In this document: piece after piece, positions 6,046 through 11,990 of the stretch
How positions within the stretch are numbered: the stretch's first letter is position 1
Layout of the letters: each line of letters starts with the position of its first letter
Source: Alistipes sp.
Lineage (GTDB): Bacteria > Bacteroidota > Bacteroidia > Bacteroidales > Rikenellaceae
Direction: 5' to 3'
Length of the DNA: 11,990 nucleotides
Assembly: GCA_017559685.1 (NCBI GenBank)
Contig: JAFYQY010000193.1
Span: forward strand, 1-11,990
Program-made: the position numbers and the translations under genes
Notes under the pieces: generated by a model
The model's database searches: none
What the model was told of the DNA's origin: nothing
Seen by the model: the letters and a program-made list of their open reading frames with translations, nothing else

Positions 6046-6545
6046 AAGCGATAGTGCTGTTTTGGTAAATGGTTGTTAAAGAACAGAATATAAGCACGAT
6101 TATCCACCGTTGTCGAGCGATGCTCGTCAATCAACGTCTTAACCTCGTTCTGGCGCTCACGATTGAGATACGGTTGGCAAATAACAAGCGTTACGCCCTC
6201 GGTTTTTGCCTTCGCCAATGCCTTACGCAACTGCTCGGTAGGGTAGTCGGCCAAAAGTATCGAAAGGTCGCCCTCGACCTCGTTGATCGAGTAGCTCTGC
6301 CCCTCGATATATGCAAGCAGGTTGTGCAACTCTCTCGCACGCTTCTCCTTCATATTCTCGGCAATAAGGCTATCGTAGAGAGCCGCACCCGACCCCTCGC
6401 AGAGCGCTTTTGCCATAAGAGCCTTACGCACAAAGCCATACACGAATGGCGAGTGCACTCCGTGACCTTTACGGTACTTGATGCGAGCAATTCTATCGCC
6501 AAGCAGCATCAGTCTACGACCAAGATTACGACCGCTGACCGTCAT
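6042..6545 (-). CDS. Shortened HGxHSPFV-type methyltransferase-like protein
   Basis: This 167-residue protein carries the N-terminal block KGHGVHSPFVYGFV (26-39) and a C-terminal block YILFFNNHLPKQHYRL (152-167) that I recognise from Bacteroidetes class I SAM-dependent methyltransferases, which are usually about 250 residues or more. The part between is short. It has a strand-like LSILLADYP (94-102) and VTLVICQPYL (118-127), but no ELGxxxGxS-type SAM-binding motif. It looks like a version that lost the first half of the Rossmann fold while keeping both ends, so catalysis by the usual mechanism is doubtful. The frame is intact, with a strong ribosome binding site: AGGAGG overlaps the stop codon of the upstream flavoprotein gene, 8 nt before the ATG. 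Its stop overlaps the next start (ATGA). It is therefore likely translated. Function unknown. Confidence 0.7.
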   Translation of the reverse strand: MTVSGRNLGRRLMLLGDRIARIKYRKGHGVHSPFVYGFVRKALMAKALCEGSGAALYDSLIAENMKEKRARELHNLLAYIEGQSYSINEVEGDLSILLADYPTEQLRKALAKAKTEGVTLVICQPYLNRERQNEVKTLIDEHRSTTVDNRAYILFFNNHLPKQHYRL

Positions 6546-6557
6546 AATTCAATCCTC

Positions 6558-7841
6558 CTATTTTTTGAGCAATCCCGCCAAGTGACCTGTCGAGAATGCG
6601 ATTTGCAAGTTGTATCCACCGGTATTTGCATCAACATCGAGCACCTCGCCGGCGAAGTACATACCCTTGATTTTCAACGACTCCATAGTATACTCGTTTA
6701 CCTCCGAGCAACTTACACCACCTGCAGTAACCACCGCATACTCGAATGGCGCATAGTCCGAAATTGGGAACGACCAACCCTTCAACACCTTGATAAGTCG
6801 CTCAAACTCCTTATCCGAAACCTTCGAGATATAGAGACGTGAGTGAACATCCAACTCCTTACAGATAGGCACAACGAGTGGCTTTGGCACCAATCGGCGC
6901 ACCAACTCGGCGAAGAAGTCCTCAGGCTTCATCTCGGCAACCTCACGCTTGATACGCTCACGAAGAATCTCCTCGGTCAAGGCTGGCTTCAAGTCGAGCT
7001 CAATCTTCACACTCTTCTCCTCGAGCAGAGCATCAACCGCATCACGGCTCAAACGGAGAATTACAGCACCCTCCAAGCCACGATCCGAGAACGACATTTC
7101 GCCAAACTCCTCACGCACCAACTCGCCCGCAATGACCAACTTCGCATTGACATTCTTGAGCCATACGTTGTTGATATACTCCATCTGCGGATGGTTCGAC
7201 TTGAGCGGTGTAAGCGATGGGCGTACATCCTCAATTTTGTGTCCCGAGCGGTCAGCAAAGGTGTAGCCATCGCCCGTAGAGCCTGTACCAGGGTATGATA
7301 CGCCACCCGTTGCGATAATCACATTCTCAACCTCGATTTTGCGCTGATAGCCACGCTTATTCATATACTTCAAGCCGTAGACCTTACCGTCCGATATCAT
7401 GATATCGGTTACCCGGCTGTGGCACTGAATATCCACATCGTAGTCACGGCAGTAGAACTCCAACGCATTAGCAATATCTGCAGCCTTGCCACTTGCAGGG
7501 AATACACGCTCGCCACGCTCGGTAACGAGTTTCACGCCCATACGCTCGAAGAAGCGCATTGTGGCACGATTTGTAAACTCCGACATAGCAACGTGCAACC
7601 ACTCGCCATTTGTGCGTACATTCTCTGCAAACTCCTCAACAGGGCGAGCATTTGTAAGGTTACAACGGCCCTTACCTGTGATACGCACCTTACGAGCTGG
7701 CTTCTCCATCTTCTCGAGCAACAAAACCTTCTTGCCAGTACGAGCAGCAGTTCCCGCTGCCATCAAACCAGCCGCACCACCACCAATAACCACTACATCG
7801 TAGTGTGGGTGCGACAACTCCATTTCCAAAATTTCCTCCAT
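6558..7841 (-). CDS. BaiN/YhiN (HI0933)-family NAD(P)/FAD-dependent oxidoreductase
   Basis: This 427-residue flavoprotein matches the full length of the HI0933/YhiN family. The N-terminal FAD-binding Rossmann motif is VVVIGGGAAGLMAA (16-29), followed by the family signature RITGKGRCNLTNA (53-65), ATGGVSYPGTGSTGDG (177-192) and the C-terminal AGGVSCSEVN with FAGEVLDVDANTGGYN (396-411), which closes the FAD site. The family also includes BaiN of bile-acid 7-dehydroxylating bacteria, but most members have no proven substrate and nothing here points to bile acids. The start could be the ATG at 7841 (18 bp after the HAD stop codon, no clear ribosome binding site) or the in-frame ATG at 7823, which has GGAGG 11 nt upstream. 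The second gives a start closer to the Rossmann motif. Cytoplasmic; no signal peptide. Confidence 0.93.
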   Translation of the reverse strand: MEEILEMELSHPHYDVVVIGGGAAGLMAAGTAARTGKKVLLLEKMEKPARKVRITGKGRCNLTNARPVEEFAENVRTNGEWLHVAMSEFTNRATMRFFERMGVKLVTERGERVFPASGKAADIANALEFYCRDYDVDIQCHSRVTDIMISDGKVYGLKYMNKRGYQRKIEVENVIIATGGVSYPGTGSTGDGYTFADRSGHKIEDVRPSLTPLKSNHPQMEYINNVWLKNVNAKLVIAGELVREEFGEMSFSDRGLEGAVILRLSRDAVDALLEEKSVKIELDLKPALTEEILRERIKREVAEMKPEDFFAELVRRLVPKPLVVPICKELDVHSRLYISKVSDKEFERLIKVLKGWSFPISDYAPFEYAVVTAGGVSCSEVNEYTMESLKIKGMYFAGEVLDVDANTGGYNLQIAFSTGHLAGLLKK

Positions 7842-7859
7842 TTATCTTAGTGTTTCTTC

Positions 7860-8462
7860 TTATCCGTAAATTACCTTTCGCAACGCCTCGCAAGCCTCCT
7901 CGGGATTACAACGATCGAAGTGGAAAGGCACAATGCCTACCTCCTCGGCAGCCTCAACATTATCATATCTATCGTCGATAAATATAGTCTCGGCAGGGTT
8001 CAACTCATAAGTTGTGAGCAAGCATTCATAAATTCCGTGGTCGGGTTTTCCAATATGCACCTCACACGATACGATCTGCTCATCGAAACACTCGAACACT
8101 GGGAGTTTACGCAAAAACTCGATATACTCCTTCGACATATTCGAGAGAACGTAGAGTTTATATCCCTTCTCCTTCAACTCCTTAATAAGTTTTACTGTTG
8201 GCTCAACCTCCTCCTGCAACGAAATAGCGTAGAGCATATGCTCCTTTGCAGTCTCGACTGTGCAGTTGCGGAATTTAGCCACCTCGGCAGCCGTTTCATC
8301 TATTGTTAGCAGCCCCATATCGTAATCCTTCCAAAACGAAGGAACACACTTGCTATCGGGGCCAAAGACGAAGCTGAAGAAATCTCCGAGCTTCTCCTTA
8401 AAACTCTCGGCATTGTGAGCTACAACCACTCCTCCAAGGTCAAAAACGACATTCTTAATCAT
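7860..8462 (-). CDS. HAD-IA family hydrolase, YihX-like phosphatase
   Basis: This 200-residue cytoplasmic protein has all four HAD motifs: FDLGGVVV (nucleophile Asp8), LSNMS (Ser107), Lys139 in GKPDHGIY, and FIDDRYDNVEAA (Asp163/Asp164). The DLGGV form, with Gly at the position of the usual second Asp, is the same as in the YihX group (DLGNV), which includes the E. coli alpha-D-glucose-1-phosphate phosphatase, so it does not imply inactivity. The cap region between motifs I and II is the four-helix C1 type. It lies 12 bp after the GH31 glycosidase stop and 18 bp before the flavoprotein. A sugar phosphate substrate is plausible from context but not shown; other small phosphomonoesters are equally possible. 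Confidence 0.9.
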   Translation of the reverse strand: MIKNVVFDLGGVVVAHNAESFKEKLGDFFSFVFGPDSKCVPSFWKDYDMGLLTIDETAAEVAKFRNCTVETAKEHMLYAISLQEEVEPTVKLIKELKEKGYKLYVLSNMSKEYIEFLRKLPVFECFDEQIVSCEVHIGKPDHGIYECLLTTYELNPAETIFIDDRYDNVEAAEEVGIVPFHFDRCNPEEACEALRKVIYG

Positions 8463-8474
8463 TGTATTATCTTT

Positions 8475-11120
8475 TTATTGTTTTGTTAGCAACGCCTTAA
8501 CACGAGCACGAAACTCGGCTGGGAACTTCTCCATCTTCTCAATCTCGTTGAGACACTCCTCGAGCGACTTGTAGTAGTTCTCAAGGCTCTTGTGGATAGA
8601 CTGCGGAAACTCCATAATAAAGTTTGGAGCCTGCGATACATTCATATAGAAATCTGGCAACATAGCCATCGAATCGTAGTGCGTTCCATAAGCCAACTTA
8701 AACTCTGCGGTGAGTGGCACGCAACGATTTACTACGCCCTGAATGCCGTACAACTTCGATTGCTGAGCCAAGTCGCTCTCTGCGAACTCAACCTCAACAG
8801 TGCAACCCTTCGCATTGTCAATCTCTCCCACGAGAATGTATGGTGCGAGGGTATAACCATCGTAACCCCACTCGCCAACCTCGGCATAGCGGTTGTACTT
8901 GAACTCCTTGCCATCAACACGTACCGATGTTGGAGGATAGTTTGCAGGCAGACGCAACTCATACGATGTTGTTGCCGACATACCCTCGAACGAGCCCTTG
9001 CGAGGAGCGATTGTGATAACAACCTTATTGCCATCTGTGCGCTTTGTAACCTTTGTAGTAGTGTAGGCAGTAGAGTAGTCCTTCGACTTGCCGTCATCCT
9101 CGTAGATTACAGTCTCGCCATCGCCACCAGGAACGAAAGTCAATACGTAGGAGTTGTTTGCCACCTGCAAGTTACGCACCGACTTAGGATACATCGGAAT
9201 AATTGCACCCGCCTCAACAAAGTATGGATTCTCGGCCTGCGAGCAGTGGATATCAACAAGTTTGTCGCTACCCTCATACATCTTGCCACTAACCATATTG
9301 AACCACTTCTTACCCTTTGGTAACCACACCTTGCGTGTTGCCAAGCCTGTAGTCTTATCGGCAGGCGCAACGATTGGCGCAACAAGGATATCCTTACCAA
9401 ACATATACTGATCCTTCATCGAGTATGCCAAGTCGTGTTCAGGATAGCTGTAGTACATTGGGCGACACATCGATACACCTGTATCGAAAGTCTCTCGAGC
9501 AGCATTGTAGATGTACGGTGCGAGTGCATAGCGCAAATGCATTGTCGCACGCATATCTAACATATGGTCAGGGAACTGCCAAATACGACGCTCGATATTG
9601 GCATCCTTCGAGCAATGGGTCTTGAACACCGGGGTAAATACGCCATACTGCAACCAACGGAGATACATCTCAGGATCAACCTTGTTCACATCCTCCTTAT
9701 GGAAGTAGTGACCGCCGATATCGTGTCCCCAATAGCCGTAACCCACATTCGATGCAGTAGCTGTAAACCACGGCAAGAATGCCAACGACTCCCACGAGAT
9801 ATATGTATCGCCCGAGAAACCTACCTGGTAGCGGTGCGAGCCAAGACCGCCCCAACGGTGGTAGATCAAAGGTCGCTCATTGCCCTTCTCGGCCATATGG
9901 TGATCGAAGGTGTGGTTGAGCCAGAATGTATTGCTCAAGCCCTTCACATATTTGCTGTTTGCCCACTGCTGCCAATCGAGCCACCAGAAGTCGATGCCCT
10001 GCTTCTCGATAGGCTCAAGCACGGTATTGAAATAGGCATCTGCCCACTTCATATCCGACATCTTGTAAGGCACGCTCTTGCCCTCCTCTGTCCAGCCATA
10101 AGCCTCGGTAAAGCGCTTGTAAGGCTCCTCGTAAGGCATAATACCCGAAGCAGGGTGGAGGTTAAGCGATGTCTTCAAGTTCTGCTTGTGGCACCACGAA
10201 AGGAAGTTTACAGGCGAAGGGAAAAGCTGTGGTTTCCAGGTGTAGCCAGTCCAACCCAAACGCTGGCCATACTCATCCTTTTTTGTATTCTTTGCAGTCA
10301 AGCCCCACGTCTCGTGCCAATCCATATCGATAATCAACACATCGATTGGAATATCCAAAGATCGCATAGTCTCGACCAACTCACGCAACTCGTTGTCCGA
10401 GTATTGCCAATAGCGGCTCCACCAATAACCGAATACATACTTCGGAGGCAACGGAATATTGCCCGCAACGAGCGTATAGTCCTTTAACGCCTTAGTGTAT
10501 TCGTGTCCGTACGCAAAAAGATACAAGTCGAGACGGTCGCCCTCAGGACGGCACTCAACCCAATTCTTCCAATGATTTTCAACCGGCACAAAGAGGTGAC
10601 GCTTCGAGTCGTCAACTACTGTCCAACCTGCACGTGAGAGCAAGCCCTTCTCCATCGAGCTACGACGCTTATAGCTTCGTGGGTGCTCCTGCGAGCCATA
10701 GTAGCGGTCGAGCGTACGGGTTGTACCCATCAAGTTCTGGGTATCCTCATCGCCGTAATGCCATACAACCTTCTTGCCCGCAACCAAAATCTCTGCCGAG
10801 AGATTTTCTGCCGAGAACTTTTCACCCTTAACATAGGTCAAAGTTACATTCGAGGTCGAAATAGTCACTTTCGACTTGCTCTGCTTCACCTTGAATGCTG
10901 GCACCTCCAACTTACGATTTACGAAGGTGAGCGAAGCTCTATCCTCGAACTTGCCACCCTCGGCCCACTCCATACGAATCATCTGTGGAGTAAGCACCGT
11001 AAATCGAGCATTGCCAACTACAATCTGAGCCTTCTCGTCAGCCTTTGGGTTGTTCTCTGCAAGAACTGCAAACGGCATTACGAGCATAACGACGAATGCC
11101 AAAATCGAAAATCGCTTCAT
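8475..11120 (-). CDS. Exported glycoside hydrolase family 31 (alpha-glucosidase-like)
   Basis: This 881-residue enzyme begins with a signal peptide (MKRFSILAFVVMLVMPFAVLA|E) with no lipobox, so it is periplasmic or secreted. Residues 31-215 form the N-terminal beta-sandwich, and 225-570 the TIM barrel (KYVFGYWWSRYWQYSDNEL, VLIIDMDWHETWG). The predicted nucleophile is Asp382 in FWWLDWQQW and the acid/base is Asp438 in GFSGDTYISWESL. These are followed by YGYWGHDIGGH and TPVFKTHC. A C-terminal beta region (about 575-780) has the YEDDGKSKDY motif of the DUF5110-type domain. About 100 further residues end in a charged helical tail (841-881), longer than the catalytic core needs. Alpha-glucosidase, alpha-xylosidase or related activity is possible; the WLDWQQ form of the nucleophile motif differs from the common WxDMNE. 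It starts 1 bp after the upstream SPOR gene stop (TAATATG), implying translational coupling. No SusC/SusD pair is nearby, so this is not a standard polysaccharide utilisation locus. Confidence 0.92.
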   Translation of the reverse strand: MKRFSILAFVVMLVMPFAVLAENNPKADEKAQIVVGNARFTVLTPQMIRMEWAEGGKFEDRASLTFVNRKLEVPAFKVKQSKSKVTISTSNVTLTYVKGEKFSAENLSAEILVAGKKVVWHYGDEDTQNLMGTTRTLDRYYGSQEHPRSYKRRSSMEKGLLSRAGWTVVDDSKRHLFVPVENHWKNWVECRPEGDRLDLYLFAYGHEYTKALKDYTLVAGNIPLPPKYVFGYWWSRYWQYSDNELRELVETMRSLDIPIDVLIIDMDWHETWGLTAKNTKKDEYGQRLGWTGYTWKPQLFPSPVNFLSWCHKQNLKTSLNLHPASGIMPYEEPYKRFTEAYGWTEEGKSVPYKMSDMKWADAYFNTVLEPIEKQGIDFWWLDWQQWANSKYVKGLSNTFWLNHTFDHHMAEKGNERPLIYHRWGGLGSHRYQVGFSGDTYISWESLAFLPWFTATASNVGYGYWGHDIGGHYFHKEDVNKVDPEMYLRWLQYGVFTPVFKTHCSKDANIERRIWQFPDHMLDMRATMHLRYALAPYIYNAARETFDTGVSMCRPMYYSYPEHDLAYSMKDQYMFGKDILVAPIVAPADKTTGLATRKVWLPKGKKWFNMVSGKMYEGSDKLVDIHCSQAENPYFVEAGAIIPMYPKSVRNLQVANNSYVLTFVPGGDGETVIYEDDGKSKDYSTAYTTTKVTKRTDGNKVVITIAPRKGSFEGMSATTSYELRLPANYPPTSVRVDGKEFKYNRYAEVGEWGYDGYTLAPYILVGEIDNAKGCTVEVEFAESDLAQQSKLYGIQGVVNRCVPLTAEFKLAYGTHYDSMAMLPDFYMNVSQAPNFIMEFPQSIHKSLENYYKSLEECLNEIEKMEKFPAEFRARVKALLTKQ

Positions 11121-11121
11121 A

Positions 11122-11990
11122 TTAGTTTGTCTTTTTTGAAATTTTCACCACAATATTGCCACCCAAGCTCTGCAACTCGGTAGCGACGGTCTCAGCCGCT
11201 GACTTTCCGTCGAAAGTACCCACAACGAAGGTTGTGCCGATACGAGATATCGAGCAGTCGCTCTTGTGCGACAATATCTTCGACTTCATCTCCTCGGTAA
11301 GAGTTGCTACGCCCGAAATCTCCAAGTTGTAGAGACTCTGCGAACGACGCATATCATCAACTGTAGGGTAGTACTCTCCATCCACCCATACCGCAACAAT
11401 AGGCTCCTTGAAGCCCAACTTCTTGAGGTATGCAACACCCTCGTTTGCCTCCTGCTCGGTGCGGAAACCGCCAACGAAATAGGCAATCATATTGCCATTG
11501 TAGGAATCGGAGTAGGAGAGTGGCATAACGCCTCGCAATGCCGAAATATTTGGTCGCTTCGAGAAGAGACCTATACGAATACGATAGATTGTACCGTAGT
11601 CGTAGACTTTGGTGCGAGGTACAGGATTTTTAGCCGTATATACGGTTGGAGTTTTTACCGATATATCCTCGTATTCGATAAAGCTGCGACGTTGTAGCGA
11701 GAGCTTCGAGAGACGATAGTCTCGATTCTTCAACTCCGACATAACAACCTTCAAAGAGTCACGTGATGCCGACAACGACAGCATCGAGGCAATCTTCATC
11801 TCGTACTCGGTAAGCGCCTTTTTGCGTGCGAAATAGCCCACCAACGCATCCGATTGATATTGGTCGCTATTCTCGTTTATCTCTCGTTCTGCTCGAGCCA
11901 CCGCATCGGCCGCAAAGTCTAACATCGAGGTGTTGCCATCTCGCTCCATAATAAGGTCGTAGGCGTAGATTTTATTGTAGAACAACGATG
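11122..11990 (-). CDS. SPOR-like repeat protein, 5'-truncated by the window edge
   Basis: The frame is open to the right edge, so the true start is outside the window and the TTG at 11985 is not a credible start. The visible 288 residues begin with a helical, charged region (about 20-105, likely coiled coil). Two SPOR-like repeats follow. The first is about 132-205: YRIRIGLFSKRP..., AYFVGGFRTEQEANEGVAYL, KLGFKEPIVAVWVDGEY. The second is about 219-283: YNLEISGVATLT, TTFVVGTFDGKSAAETVATEL, GGNIVVKI. SPOR domains bind denuded peptidoglycan glycan strands, so an envelope location is expected; the signal peptide would be off the window. It is the first visible gene of the seven-gene minus-strand run, ending 1 bp before the GH31 gene. 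The link to cell-wall binding is from family knowledge; its specific role is unknown. Confidence 0.75.
   Translation of the reverse strand, partial: SLFYNKIYAYDLIMERDGNTSMLDFAADAVARAEREINENSDQYQSDALVGYFARKKALTEYEMKIASMLSLSASRDSLKVVMSELKNRDYRLSKLSLQRRSFIEYEDISVKTPTVYTAKNPVPRTKVYDYGTIYRIRIGLFSKRPNISALRGVMPLSYSDSYNGNMIAYFVGGFRTEQEANEGVAYLKKLGFKEPIVAVWVDGEYYPTVDDMRRSQSLYNLEISGVATLTEEMKSKILSHKSDCSISRIGTTFVVGTFDGKSAAETVATELQSLGGNIVVKISKKTN

Noticed and set aside
9564..10487. Long plus-strand open frame opposite the GH31 gene (307 codons), and similar ones at 4035-4568, 6069-6842 and 8592-9323
   Set aside because: They are antisense to well-supported genes, show no recognisable domain, and arise from codon bias of the real genes.
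11983..11985. TTG start of the SPOR protein
   Set aside because: The frame is open to the window edge, so the start is off the window.
1..11990. CRISPR array, rRNA or insertion sequence
   Set aside because: No regularly spaced repeats with unique spacers, no rRNA-like sequence and no transposase were seen.

Overview
The window looks like a Bacteroidales chromosome (gut Bacteroidetes) carrying the end of an integrated mobile element. The main evidence is promoter boxes of the Bacteroidetes TAnnTTTG type ahead of the integrase and the DUF2795 gene, plus several protein families typical of the group: two-ended calcineurin-like phosphoesterase, HGxHSPFV-type protein and SPOR-pair protein. Genus cannot be fixed from sequence alone; Rikenellaceae/Alistipes-like is possible but unproven.

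Region 1 (about 1 to 3510) is visibly AT-rich and belongs to a mobile element whose other end lies off the left edge. It holds the C-terminal ~500 residues of a plus-strand protein whose motifs match the family A / single-subunit polymerase palm-and-fingers core. A strong bidirectional terminator follows. Next come a tiny lysine-rich minus-strand gene and a complete minus-strand tyrosine recombinase. The integrase lies at the right end of the element and reads inward. Its promoter overlaps an exact-offset 52-bp direct repeat, and its ribosome binding site can pair with the leader.

Region 2 (about 3510 to 3930) is chromosomal. A terminator serves a small acidic DUF2795-type gene that has its own promoter. 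The element appears to be inserted just downstream of this gene, probably without damaging it.

Region 3 (3933 to 11990) is a head-to-tail set of seven minus-strand genes with gaps of at most 18 bp, very likely one operon. In transcription order they are: a protein with two SPOR-like repeats (5' end off the window), an exported GH31 alpha-glycosidase, a YihX-like HAD phosphatase, a BaiN/YhiN (HI0933)-type flavoprotein, a shortened methyltransferase-like protein, a PduO-type cobalamin adenosyltransferase, and an exported calcineurin-like phosphoesterase. The first three could share an envelope/alpha-glucan theme. The rest look like a mixed housekeeping cluster, with no obvious single pathway. 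No tRNA, rRNA, CRISPR array or insertion sequence was seen, and no stretch over 300 bp lacks a gene.
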